Of a DNA stretch of 64,000 bases, positions 43,072 through 51,982 are shown in pieces; position 1 is the first letter of the stretch; each line of letters opens with the position of its first letter. The notes under the pieces were generated by a model. It ran no database searches. It was not told the origin of the DNA and saw only the letters and a list, made by a program, of their open reading frames with translations. The position numbers and the translations under genes were made by a program. Origin of the DNA: Marinimicrobium locisalis (GTDB taxonomy: Bacteria > Pseudomonadota > Gammaproteobacteria > Pseudomonadales > Cellvibrionaceae); the NCBI RefSeq assembly GCF_039822625.1, contig NZ_JBDLLG010000005.1, positions 124,001 to 188,000 on the forward strand, given 5' to 3'.

Positions 43072-45669
43072 TCAGTGTGCCAGCAATGACTCGGCCGCCT
43101 TGGCGAGAAACAGGTAGCTACCCCCCACCGTGATCACATACTCGTTCTGCCCCCAGAAGAAAGGCCAGTTGCTCTTATTCTCCGGGTAGTCCGGCGGCAG
43201 TACCAGAATGCCCGGAACGATCCCGCCCGGAATGAACGAGAAGTCCGCCCGGTTGTTACCGTAAGCAATGGTCTGGGAGTCTGGCCCCAGGCCGGACACA
43301 AACGAGTAGTTGGAAGCCGGATGCAGCCCATAGATAAAGTTGAGACTGCGATGCACCAACTCCTCTTCCACAATCTCCGGGAAGGCACGATTGAGCCAGT
43401 AGTTGGTAATACCAAAACCGACAACCGTACCGGCTCCGGCCCAGCCGCCACGGGTAATGGGCACGCCGAACGGATTGTCCGCCTCGACCTGCGCGATACT
43501 CGCCCGGTAGTCACGGGTGAGTTGCTCCAGCTCTTGCCGGTAAGCCTCATCCATATAGGGCAACGCCAGCACCAGCATAAAGGCGTGACCGGCAAAGTCA
43601 TCGCGAACCTTCGGCAGCAGATCGCTCACCGCCTGGGCATAGCGCTCTTTCTCGGTGGCCAGCAGCAGCTCCACCGCCGCTTTCAGGTGCTCTTCGTTGA
43701 GACCGCGTCCGGTGGTGTTCCCGACCCGGAAGGTATTGGGCTCACGCCCCGCTTCATAGTCCCACACGCTTTCAGCGGTGGCCAGGCTTTCCTGCGCCAA
43801 CTCATCGTTGTAACCACTCAGGGCCCGGCTGGCGGCGGCCAGCGCGGCGGCAGAGCCGTAGTTGAGGGCGGTGGTATTGGAGGTAAAGGCCCAGCGGTCA
43901 TCGAAACGGCCGCTGCGGTCGCCCTCTTCCTTCATCACCGGCTCTTCGGGCGTGGGGTCAACGGTCGAGGGCTCGTACATTTCGCCCACGGAGCGCTCAT
44001 CCGAGAGAGGATCCAGGCTCGGGTCGTAGACTTTGTTGTCGGTTTTGGTGGAGCCATCCCCCAGGTGGGGATACTGGTACAGGTGGCCCGCCACAATGCC
44101 AGGAATGGCGTGGCCCACGGCCCTATGCTGAGCGATCAGCCCCAGGGTACCGTGCTCGATTTGCTGCAGCAGGTCCGGCTCGCCGTCCGGGCGGTGAATC
44201 TGGGTATAGCGTTTATCCTGCGAGACCGTGGTGGTATCCCGGTCAATGCCGAACTGCTCCCAGACGTGCACCAGGTGCTGCACCGTAAAGTACTGGGACT
44301 GGGTGCGAATGTCGTAGTCCCCGGCGTCGTACCAGCCACCGTAGTTCAGGCCCGGAATATGCTCGAAGGGCTCGAATTCGGTATCGGTGGTATCGCCGTG
44401 GGCAAAGAGGTCAAAGTGCTCGTAGTTCGGGGGCGCTTGCAAGGCGTCATCCAGATGGGAGGCACCGTGCCAGACCCGGTAGGCTTCGCGCACGGTCATA
44501 TGGTCCATCTGTACGGGGAAGAACACATCCAGAGTGAGCTGCCAAGTGTCGCTGCGGGCTTCATCGCTAATGCGGAATACGCCCGATGTCTGGTCCCCGT
44601 ACTCCAGTTGGTACAGGCCCGGCTCGCTGACATCCGAAAAATCAAACGTCAGGTAGCGGTAGCGCAAATACTCGCCCCACGGCTCGGGGTCCTTCTCCAG
44701 CACTGTGGCGGTTTGGCCATTTTCCCCAACCTTGATCAGGCGCATGGCGTCGGTGCCCGAGGCGTTGCTATCGAGCTCCACCACCGCCTGCTTGGGCTGA
44801 TCCGGGTGGTAACCGAGCTGGGAATAGCTGATTACCGGGTCCCGAGTCCAGCCCGGAATGCCGTTAATGTCCAGCTCCCATTCGGCCACGGTACCGCTTT
44901 TACCGGCGGGCAGCATGCTCCGCACCACGTACCAGCCGTTCTGGGCTTTGTTGCGACCATCGAACAGCATCAGGTCTCGGTCGTCGTGCCGGTTGCGAAT
45001 CAATACCCGGCGCTCGGGGTCTTCCGGCGCCAGCACCAGCTCGCGGCCCTGGGCAATGGGCGTGGAGACCGTGCGACCGTCCTCATTGACCCGCATGGGG
45101 CCCGCCGGGTGGCGGGGGAAGGTATCGGCCGCGCCATCGGCCAAATAGCCCTTGCCAAAATAGGCCGCTGGCAGGAATTCCATATTCAGCCCGGCCTCGC
45201 CCTCAAGGTGGGCCGGCAGGGGCTCGTCCAGGTGCACGCGAATGCGTACCTTGCCATTCTCGGTGGTGGCTATCACTTGATAGCGAAAGTCATGCTCGGG
45301 ATAGGCCAATTCAGTCACCACGCGGTGCTTGTCGGCCTCGACGCGGCGCTCCACCAACTGGCCCATGCCGTCCCACTGCTCGGGCGTCGCCTGGAGGCGC
45401 ACATCCCCATTGGTGGCGGTGCGCTCGCCGTGGTGAATAATCTCCACGCCGCTGGTTTTAGCATCAAAGAACAGGCCACCGGGCGGGTTGCTGAACGGCA
45501 GAACATTGACCCCCGGGCGGGCAAAATAGGCCTTCTCGGTCAGCTCGTACCGGGCGCCACTGTCACCCTTCTCCGACCCCACGCCCGGAGCCGTACAGGC
45601 ACTGAACAGGGCGCTCGCCCCAAGCGCCACGGTCAACGGCCGGGCAATGGCTTTCATTGTCTTTAGCAT
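43072..45669 (-). CDS. Lipoprotein GH9 family beta-glucanase or glucosidase
   Basis: An 865-aa enzyme from ATG 45669 (GAGGGG upstream). The signal ends in LFSAC, a lipobox, so it is probably anchored to the outer membrane. An N-terminal beta-rich region and a CelD_N Ig-like domain (about 275-370; VISYSQLGYHPDQPKQAVV) precede an (alpha/alpha)6 GH9 core. GGWYDAGDYDI holds the paired catalytic-base Asp residues and PFFWGQNEYVITVGGSY the catalytic acid Glu region. GH9 enzymes are inverting beta-1,4-glucanases; a lipoprotein without a CBM suggests action on short cellodextrins at the surface. It stands alone between tamA and nadR. Confidence 0.88.
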   Translation of the reverse strand: MLKTMKAIARPLTVALGASALFSACTAPGVGSEKGDSGARYELTEKAYFARPGVNVLPFSNPPGGLFFDAKTSGVEIIHHGERTATNGDVRLQATPEQWDGMGQLVERRVEADKHRVVTELAYPEHDFRYQVIATTENGKVRIRVHLDEPLPAHLEGEAGLNMEFLPAAYFGKGYLADGAADTFPRHPAGPMRVNEDGRTVSTPIAQGRELVLAPEDPERRVLIRNRHDDRDLMLFDGRNKAQNGWYVVRSMLPAGKSGTVAEWELDINGIPGWTRDPVISYSQLGYHPDQPKQAVVELDSNASGTDAMRLIKVGENGQTATVLEKDPEPWGEYLRYRYLTFDFSDVSEPGLYQLEYGDQTSGVFRISDEARSDTWQLTLDVFFPVQMDHMTVREAYRVWHGASHLDDALQAPPNYEHFDLFAHGDTTDTEFEPFEHIPGLNYGGWYDAGDYDIRTQSQYFTVQHLVHVWEQFGIDRDTTTVSQDKRYTQIHRPDGEPDLLQQIEHGTLGLIAQHRAVGHAIPGIVAGHLYQYPHLGDGSTKTDNKVYDPSLDPLSDERSVGEMYEPSTVDPTPEEPVMKEEGDRSGRFDDRWAFTSNTTALNYGSAAALAAASRALSGYNDELAQESLATAESVWDYEAGREPNTFRVGNTTGRGLNEEHLKAAVELLLATEKERYAQAVSDLLPKVRDDFAGHAFMLVLALPYMDEAYRQELEQLTRDYRASIAQVEADNPFGVPITRGGWAGAGTVVGFGITNYWLNRAFPEIVEEELVHRSLNFIYGLHPASNYSFVSGLGPDSQTIAYGNNRADFSFIPGGIVPGILVLPPDYPENKSNWPFFWGQNEYVITVGGSYLFLAKAAESLLAH

Positions 45670-45803
45670 AGGTACCCCTCACTGCTTATTGTGTCTTGCC
45701 AATGGCTCACTCTCTTGTATTCATTGTGACCATTTGGCTAAAGAGTACCATAGCCTAAAGTGTGGGATTTTGCGAGCGGCTCTGGCGGCAGGCGAACACG
45801 GTT

Positions 45804-46895
45804 TTAGGCAGAGGCGACTTGGTTGTTGATGTAGCGGGAGAGCCGGACTTTCTTCTCGTTCAGTGTTCCGGTTAAAGGCAAGTAGGAGACTTCTCTAGCT
45901 TCCAGCTCGGCGAGGTACTGGTGGTGCTGCGCCTGACGAAAGGTCTCGTCTTGCCGAGTGCCATCTTGTTCCAGGGGGAAGTCGGGCTCACATAGCCACC
46001 ACTGGTGATAGGGGCGCTCCGCCAATGCGAGCAACTCAGCCGGGACGGGCCGGCCAGGAAAGAGCGCACGAAAATAGATCAGGGTCGTCAGGGGCGTGGT
46101 ATCGCAAAGCACGACCGAGGCACCCTCTAACCGGGCACGCCGCACGGCAGCATCCTCCCGCTCGATTTGCACCCGGGCGATTTCCAGGAGATCCTCAGGA
46201 GTTAACTCTCCCTGGCGACGCACCCAGAGCTCTCGGCCGTATTCCGGGACCCAGGGCACACCCAAAGACTCCGCCAGTTCGCGGCACAGCGTGGTTTTTC
46301 CCGTGGACTCCGCCCCCACCAATGCAATACGGGCACAGCGCATGTCCGCGAGTATTTCGCCTTCACAAAAGGAGCTGCCCCCCATACCCGTGGACCGCAC
46401 TCCTGATCCCGATACCGGCCATCTGAGACGCTTCCGATCAACACACCGGTGAACCACCGGCCGGTTCAAACCTTCGCTAAGGTAGCTGGCAAAGCTATCC
46501 CCATAAGCCTCGCTGGTAAATACCGCATCAAGGAGAACGTCCGGGAACAGATGCCGCCATAGTGCCAAGCAGAACGCCTGCTGCTCCCGGTCGGCGGCGC
46601 CATTGTCGGGCATAGCCAAAGCCCATTCGGCGCTAACCTGCCACCGGGCACAGTCCGCCGCGTCGATAACCAGCCGTTGAGCTCGAGGAGCCCAACGGGC
46701 CAGCCAGTGCTCCCTGAGCGTTTTGGTGCACCCCGGAAACTCGGGTCGCGAATAGCTTATGACCACGAGCCGCTCACACTCCTCGTGCGCACGATCCAGA
46801 AGGTAGCGGTGGCCGTGATGCAATGGGGAGAACTTGCCTACGACGAGACCGGTTCCGAAGTGTTTCGCAGCGCGCTTCGATATTGACGATGCCAT
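45804..46895 (-). CDS. nadR: NadR-like NMN adenylyltransferase / nicotinamide riboside kinase
   Basis: A 363-aa bifunctional enzyme from ATG 46895. The first half is a nucleotidyltransferase with GKFSPLHHGH (20-29; HxGH); the second half is a kinase with P-loop GAESTGKT (194-201). Together they turn nicotinamide riboside into NMN and then NAD. The N-terminal DNA-binding repressor domain of enterobacterial NadR is absent. WPVSGSGVRS replaces the usual SGTAIR-type motif. The gene overlaps pnuC by 58 bases, so translation is coupled, and it is the last of the seven-gene unit. Confidence 0.92.
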   Translation of the reverse strand: MASSISKRAAKHFGTGLVVGKFSPLHHGHRYLLDRAHEECERLVVISYSRPEFPGCTKTLREHWLARWAPRAQRLVIDAADCARWQVSAEWALAMPDNGAADREQQAFCLALWRHLFPDVLLDAVFTSEAYGDSFASYLSEGLNRPVVHRCVDRKRLRWPVSGSGVRSTGMGGSSFCEGEILADMRCARIALVGAESTGKTTLCRELAESLGVPWVPEYGRELWVRRQGELTPEDLLEIARVQIEREDAAVRRARLEGASVVLCDTTPLTTLIYFRALFPGRPVPAELLALAERPYHQWWLCEPDFPLEQDGTRQDETFRQAQHHQYLAELEAREVSYLPLTGTLNEKKVRLSRYINNQVASA

Positions 46896-47428
46896 ACAAA
46901 AAAACCATACCAAGCATTAAACCAGAAGAGCGTATACACCGCCGCCGTCACCCAAAGTTCCCTCTCCAAGTACAGCGGAATGGCAAGCGTGTTGACTATC
47001 AACCAGAACCACCAACACTCGATACGACGATGCATCATCAAAAACAGCGCCAGTACGCTAAAGAGCGTGACCGCCGAATCCCATAACGGGGCAAAAGCAT
47101 CGGTTGTCAGCCCCAGAACAAAACCGTAAAGCCCCGTAACCACCAGCGCGGCCAGTAGGTATAAACCCAACTCAAACCAATGCGTTGTTCTTATGGCAGA
47201 CTCTGCCTTCCCCTGGGCCCAGTGGTACCAGCCGATAAAACTGGTCACTACATAGAAGCCCATGAGGCTGACCTCCGCGTAGAGTTGAACGCGGTAGAAC
47301 AGCCACCCGAACAAAAGGCAGCCAACCACACCGATCCACCAGGTATGAATGCTGTTGCGAGCTGCCAAAAAAACGCTAATAAGATAGACCGCGTTGGCAC
47401 CGTATTCCAACGCTTGCAGGGAAATCAT
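46838..47428 (-). CDS. pnuC: PnuC, nicotinamide riboside transporter
   Basis: A 196-aa inner-membrane protein from ATG 47428, in an ATGA overlap with the ligase gene upstream. Six or seven hydrophobic segments carry the PnuC pattern: WIGVVGCLLFGWLFYRVQLY, FIGWYHWAQG, and ECWWFWLIVNTLAIPLYL. PnuC facilitates uptake of nicotinamide riboside, which the next gene (nadR) phosphorylates and converts to NAD. Its partner enzyme is therefore in the same operon. Confidence 0.93.
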   Translation of the reverse strand: MISLQALEYGANAVYLISVFLAARNSIHTWWIGVVGCLLFGWLFYRVQLYAEVSLMGFYVVTSFIGWYHWAQGKAESAIRTTHWFELGLYLLAALVVTGLYGFVLGLTTDAFAPLWDSAVTLFSVLALFLMMHRRIECWWFWLIVNTLAIPLYLERELWVTAAVYTLFWFNAWYGFFVWHRQYRSALRNTSEPVSS

Positions 47429-48771
47429 TGGCACAAGCCTCCGGGAAAGTCGCTGGTGTACTGGACCACCTTTTCTGTTCGGGCCATTGTCTGCTGAATC
47501 TTGATGGGCCAGTTCGACCCGAAAACATCGGTCAACGTGTTCATAAGTTGATGCTGGTCGCAGTGTTCCGATAACTGTAACGTCACACTTGCGTCCCGAT
47601 TCTGATGGAGTTGGAACTGTGACAGGGCAAACGGCTGAAGCCGGTGGGTCATGTCCACATTGTTAATCCAACCACTCTGAGTATAAAAACGGACGGGTGG
47701 ACGTCCACTCAATGCGTTCAGGTAGAAGTGACCTTCCGGACTACGCCATAGAGAAGCGTAATCCCCGGTTCGGTAGCGCAACAAAGGCAAGTAGTCGTTA
47801 AAGCCGCCGGTAAGGCAGACCTCCCCTCGAACACCCAATGGCTGAGGTTCGCCCGAACAATTAACGATTTCCACGTGCAGATGCGGCTGAAGTAATCGCA
47901 TACCGGGGTAGCGGCCATCGGCCGCGGCGATGGGGCCCGCTTCGTTCATTGAATAGCAGTCCACCACCGGGCATTCAAATGTACTCTCCAGCCGCTGGCG
48001 AAGCCCCTCTAGAAGCGTCATCGACGTGGACAAAAGCGCTTTGGGTTTATGTTTCAACTCTATGGCGAGCAACTCAATGAAGCTGCACGGGTCCCCCGAG
48101 ATCAGGATTGGCTTAAGGGTGTCCAGGTAGCGCTGGCGAGCCTTGGGCTCTGGCCAGTCATCGGGGTGGAGGTTAAGCTTGACCAAGCCTTTGTACCCCC
48201 AGTAGGGAATGACCGATACGTACGTAAAGCAACGCTTCTGAAAGCCCGCCAAAACCACGCCGGTGGCCCCATCCTGCCCACGTAAATCCACCCCGTGCCA
48301 GTTGAGCGCCTTTTCATGAAAACAATGATACCGGGCGGCCACACGGGGGTGGGACGGAATAATCAGTGGATGACCCGTCGTCCCACTGGTTTCATAGGCA
48401 ATTAGCTCATCCAATGGCAGGTTGTCGGGCACGAAAGCGCCAATATCGGCGCTCAGATCTGCCCGAGAGACACAAGGGAGCGCTTCAAACGAATGCCTGG
48501 CGTACTCGGTTGTGTATGAACGATAACGCGGCACCTGACTCAGACACTGGTGCACGAACGTCGCCAGCCAATCGGGTGACGCCTGGGGGTCCGCTTGCAG
48601 GGCGGGCTTGCTTTTCATCAAACGATCCAGCTCGGCCGGCTGCAAGCGGGCGCCACTTTGCCCGGTAAATTGCGGGGCGTCCGGCGCATCCCGCAAGTGC
48701 TGTAGGCGGGCCTTGGCGTACTCGGGCAACTGGGGCCAGTTGTCTTCATAGTTCTTCGTCATCGGTTTCAC
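47425..48771 (-). CDS. Adenylate-forming ligase (PaaK/LuxE-like, ANL superfamily)
   Basis: A 448-aa protein, from GTG 48771 in a GTGA overlap or ATG 48762. ETSGTTGHP (127-135) is the ATP phosphate-binding loop, YSMNEAGP (273-280) the adenine block and YRTGD (333-337) the ribose-binding motif, all as in phenylacetate-CoA ligases and LuxE acyl-protein synthetases. It activates an acid as an acyl-adenylate; the acceptor (CoA, protein or other) is unknown. It sits between the 184-aa unknown gene and pnuC with 4-base overlaps on both sides, an odd setting for a PaaK-like enzyme. Confidence 0.85.
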   Translation of the reverse strand: MKPMTKNYEDNWPQLPEYAKARLQHLRDAPDAPQFTGQSGARLQPAELDRLMKSKPALQADPQASPDWLATFVHQCLSQVPRYRSYTTEYARHSFEALPCVSRADLSADIGAFVPDNLPLDELIAYETSGTTGHPLIIPSHPRVAARYHCFHEKALNWHGVDLRGQDGATGVVLAGFQKRCFTYVSVIPYWGYKGLVKLNLHPDDWPEPKARQRYLDTLKPILISGDPCSFIELLAIELKHKPKALLSTSMTLLEGLRQRLESTFECPVVDCYSMNEAGPIAAADGRYPGMRLLQPHLHVEIVNCSGEPQPLGVRGEVCLTGGFNDYLPLLRYRTGDYASLWRSPEGHFYLNALSGRPPVRFYTQSGWINNVDMTHRLQPFALSQFQLHQNRDASVTLQLSEHCDQHQLMNTLTDVFGSNWPIKIQQTMARTEKVVQYTSDFPGGLCQ

Positions 48772-49322
48772 TCGCGGCTGTATTTGTCAGCCGCTTCCCG
48801 GGCCTTTTGTTCCGCCAGTGCTTGGCGAACGGCCGCGGCACGCTGCTCAGCGGCGCGGGCGGCATCGAGTACCCGGCGCCGCTCCGAGGAGCTCACCATA
48901 AGCAGCCGGTCCTCCGCCTGCACAAGGGTTTCCCCCTCGGGAAATAAGTTTAAAGCACTGAGCAGAAGCCGCAGCACCTCCTCTCGCCAATCCTCGCTGG
49001 CAATGCCTCGCTCACTGAACGGGTTCGCCAGGGTATCGGTTCTGGCAAAGCCATCCAGTACGTGCACCACTTGTTCCGGCGTCAGAGGGTAACCGCGAAA
49101 GCTCTCATCCGCCAACAACCACACCAAGGTGGCGAGTAACGGCTTGGGGGAGGACGCAGGCAAGGCTTGGGGAAGCTCGGGTAACCCTTCACCTTCCCGC
49201 GCGAAGGTCCAGAGCAAGTCGTGGGTCAGTGCGGCAATATTCACATCGGTCGCGCCCCCTGTTGGAAAGGCAAGCAGGCGACGGTGCAACCGGGATAGGG
49301 CCGGCCCCTCTCTCATACTCAT
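48768..49322 (-). CDS. Unknown protein of the MoxR-VWA operon, 184 aa
   Basis: Starts at ATG 49322 in an ATGA overlap with the stop of the VWA gene. The protein is largely helical; the last 50 residues (SSERRRVLDAARAAEQRAAA onward) form a charged helix, possibly a coiled coil. The middle (LLATLVWLLADESFRGYPLT) looks like a small helical domain. I do not recognise a family. The tight coupling to both neighbours suggests a dedicated partner of the VWA protein or the ligase. Confidence 0.75.
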   Translation of the reverse strand: MSMREGPALSRLHRRLLAFPTGGATDVNIAALTHDLLWTFAREGEGLPELPQALPASSPKPLLATLVWLLADESFRGYPLTPEQVVHVLDGFARTDTLANPFSERGIASEDWREEVLRLLLSALNLFPEGETLVQAEDRLLMVSSSERRRVLDAARAAEQRAAAVRQALAEQKAREAADKYSRE

Positions 49323-51067
49323 CGCCGGGGCCCATAGTGGTCTTGGGCGAAAGCCCGGGCGAACTCCAGCAGCGCCGGCAGGCCGGCCACTTGATGGAGC
49401 TGCCACCCCTGTTCAAGCCCCAGGCGCAGCGGGGCCACCCATCGCTCCTGCCAGGGGGACACGACCCCGCCCAGGTCCAGATTCATATCAAGTACCCAGT
49501 GGCCGGCGCCGCCGCAGTGTTTGAGCGCGCGGGCACTGATGTCCGCGCCCTCGTTACCCTGGTCATCCTGTTCAAACAGGGTGCTCACGCCCTCATCGGA
49601 TAGAACAACGATGTGCGTCGGGCGTGCCATAGGCTTCGCATAGGTCTCCCTCAAGCGATGAATCGGAAAGCTGGTACCACCGCCGAAATAACCGGTGAGC
49701 ACGCCAAGCAGTTGGCGTTCATCCCGGACGAAGCCTTCGGTGACCAAACACTGTCGCGCGCCGCTCCAGAGGCAGGCCTGAACCCGCGCGCCGGAACGCA
49801 AAGCGGCAAGACAAAGCACGGCGCCGGCCAGCGCCGGATAGGAGAGTTGGCGCTGCGGGTTGGGCATGGACCCGGAACAGTCCACATAAAGGTCCAAGTC
49901 GTAGGGCTGGCGAGCGCCACTGGGCTCGGGGGTCTGATTGTACACACGCTTAAGGGTCGTAAGTCCGGGGACAGGGGTGCGGCTCAGGCTAGCGGAGGCC
50001 ACCCAATCTATGGCTTCGGCCGGTTCGCCGGGCTCCCATACCGTGTAGCCCTCAAGCTCGGGCTCGGTCGAGATCTTCACCGACGCGCTGGGATAACGGA
50101 TGGGGATGGTGCGCACCTTTTCCCGGTAGTAACGGATAGCCGCCTTGGCCTCGGAGAGCCGAAGGCCACTGGCGGCCAAGAGCTCCGTGTACTCCTGGGG
50201 CTCGACGGACTGAGAGCCCGACCGGGCGGCCGGCTCGACGAACGAGCCCTCGGCGGGCGAGGAGGGTTCAGCCTGTCCACCCAGCGCCGGGTCTCGACTG
50301 GGATGGACGACCGGAATATGAGGCACCTCTACGAGGGGCGCGCCGGGGCAATCGCGTCCGGCCTCTTCCATATCAACCAAAGGCCCGAACTGGCGCCTCA
50401 GCGCCGCCTGATCATCCACCAGGTAGGGGAGCAACAATGAGGCAAACCGACTGGCGCCCGTAAGCCAATCCTTGCCGTAGACTTTGAGTATCCCGGCCCC
50501 AAGCCAGGCATCGCCCTCCCCCGCATCGTCTTTGGTATAGCCGCCGAGACTTCCCCCCGGCATCAGCCAAAGGCATTCGTAAATACGCATATACAGCCCC
50601 CAGGTTTGACTGGGCTGCCCAGAGGAGGGCGTGATGAGCCGACGATAAAGCTCTGCCATGGACAGATTACACCGACGCTGCAAGTGATGATTAATGAGCA
50701 GGTCCGTGTAGAGGTTTGCCACCAACGGCGCCTGCGCCTCAAGCGTGGGCAAGCTCTGCCGTATAACGCAAAGCAACTGCAGGTGCTGCGTCATATTGGC
50801 GGGCGCGTAAACATGGTGACCGATTTCATGGGCCAGAATTTCCGTGGCCAAGTCATCAATGTTCCGCGTCCGGGTTTCCCGCAGGTTGATCAGCACGCGC
50901 TGGGTATGAAGTCGGATGGCCGCAAAGCTCTGGGTCAGCCCTTGCTCCCGCGCTTCCTCCATGGAGTAGCACCAAAGCGGCTCACTCAGTTGAAGGTGCT
51001 GACTCCAGACCCCGAGCGCCCGCTGCCAGGCTTCACGCCAATGGGCCATGCGAGCCTCGCCGTTCAT
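49319..51067 (-). CDS. Zincin-like/VWA fusion protein
   Basis: A 582-aa soluble protein. Residues 80-85 read HEIGHH, an HExxH zinc-protease motif in a helical N-terminal domain, with a possible third ligand in NLYTDLLINHH (118-128). A linker rich in Pro, Ser and Glu (about 255-295) leads to a VWA domain with the MIDAS motif DCSGS (396-400), a later Thr/Asp block and LSDEG. VWA partners of MoxR ATPases act as metal-dependent adaptors. The start ATG 51067 overlaps the stop of the 305-aa gene (ATGA). A metallopeptidase-VWA fusion of this length is unusual; protease activity is inferred from the motif alone. Confidence 0.8.
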   Translation of the reverse strand: MNGEARMAHWREAWQRALGVWSQHLQLSEPLWCYSMEEAREQGLTQSFAAIRLHTQRVLINLRETRTRNIDDLATEILAHEIGHHVYAPANMTQHLQLLCVIRQSLPTLEAQAPLVANLYTDLLINHHLQRRCNLSMAELYRRLITPSSGQPSQTWGLYMRIYECLWLMPGGSLGGYTKDDAGEGDAWLGAGILKVYGKDWLTGASRFASLLLPYLVDDQAALRRQFGPLVDMEEAGRDCPGAPLVEVPHIPVVHPSRDPALGGQAEPSSPAEGSFVEPAARSGSQSVEPQEYTELLAASGLRLSEAKAAIRYYREKVRTIPIRYPSASVKISTEPELEGYTVWEPGEPAEAIDWVASASLSRTPVPGLTTLKRVYNQTPEPSGARQPYDLDLYVDCSGSMPNPQRQLSYPALAGAVLCLAALRSGARVQACLWSGARQCLVTEGFVRDERQLLGVLTGYFGGGTSFPIHRLRETYAKPMARPTHIVVLSDEGVSTLFEQDDQGNEGADISARALKHCGGAGHWVLDMNLDLGGVVSPWQERWVAPLRLGLEQGWQLHQVAGLPALLEFARAFAQDHYGPRR

Positions 51068-51981
51068 TGCTCAGCCCCCTGGCGAGGCAGCAACAGGACC
51101 TGATAGCTGTTCTTGAACGTGATCAAATCGAGGCTTTCCGTTCTCAGATGTTGGCAGGGGTCCGCCAAGTCCGCCGGGATGGCTTGGCGAAGCTCCCGCG
51201 CTACGCGAGCAGAAACGCCTTCCAACACAACGGTTTTCCCCAAGGGCAGCAGCCTGGTGCCGTAGGCGTCCGCGTACAGATACCACTGATCCCTTCCCGC
51301 CTGAATCACCGCAGTGCCATTGGCCAGCCCCAACGTCGGCTGGGATTCAAAATCACCATTGAGCAGCTTGTGCGCACCCAGCCGCTGCGGCGCCTCTTGC
51401 CAGCGCCCGTCCCAGGCATGCCACCAAGGCGAGGTGATTCGCTCAGGCTGGTGCAAGCCGAATGTCTCGATATCAACGCTTGAGAGTATTGACAGAGCCG
51501 CTTCCCGATACTCCACCAAACCGTGACGCCAAGCGAGCACCAGCAAAAACGACTCGCATTGCGATGGTTCCGGCCGTAGAGCTTGCCAGTCATCAAGGAA
51601 GTGGGCGCGACGTTCATCGCCGGGGAGTTTGAATAGCGTATTCAAAAGCGCCGAAATGCAGGCAACGGCTTCCGGGTGCAGCGATAACCACACCGGAAGC
51701 ACTCGTTCAAACAACCGCCGATAAGGTTCGGCCGCGGCGCCCTGTAACCGGCCGTGCTGCTCAAGAATCAAACCGGTCTCAAAGCCCACCTCCAGCAACT
51801 GCTCTTGCTTCTCTGCGGGCCAATCAGCAAGCGACTCACACAGTGAGTCCAGCCACTGCGCCAGAAACCCGGAAAACGCCGAAGCGGAGAACCGAGGGGA
51901 GTGAAACCGAGCCAGTCGAACCCGATGGTTCAACTCCTCGGCATTTTGCTCCAACGCTTGTTTCAGCCACACACATCGCAT
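51064..51981 (-). CDS. Unknown protein of the MoxR-VWA operon, 305 aa
   Basis: A 305-aa cytoplasm-type protein that starts one base after the AAA-gene stop and ends in an ATGA overlap with the VWA gene. Residues 1-180 are predicted helical (repeat-like, with PEAVACISALLNTLFKLPGD). The last 100 residues are beta-rich (RDQWYLYADAYGTRLLPLG, GKTVVLEGVSARVA). No signal, membrane segment or catalytic motif is visible and I do not recognise a family. By position it is the third core component of the MoxR-VWA unit. Confidence 0.75.
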   Translation of the reverse strand: MRCVWLKQALEQNAEELNHRVRLARFHSPRFSASAFSGFLAQWLDSLCESLADWPAEKQEQLLEVGFETGLILEQHGRLQGAAAEPYRRLFERVLPVWLSLHPEAVACISALLNTLFKLPGDERRAHFLDDWQALRPEPSQCESFLLVLAWRHGLVEYREAALSILSSVDIETFGLHQPERITSPWWHAWDGRWQEAPQRLGAHKLLNGDFESQPTLGLANGTAVIQAGRDQWYLYADAYGTRLLPLGKTVVLEGVSARVARELRQAIPADLADPCQHLRTESLDLITFKNSYQVLLLPRQGAEQ

Positions 51982-51982
51982 A

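Noticed and set aside
43321..45666. A 781-codon open frame antisense to the GH9 gene
   Set aside because: It mirrors the GH9 codons almost exactly, lacks any domain, and is explained by GC-rich third positions on the opposite strand. GH9 motifs are on the minus strand.
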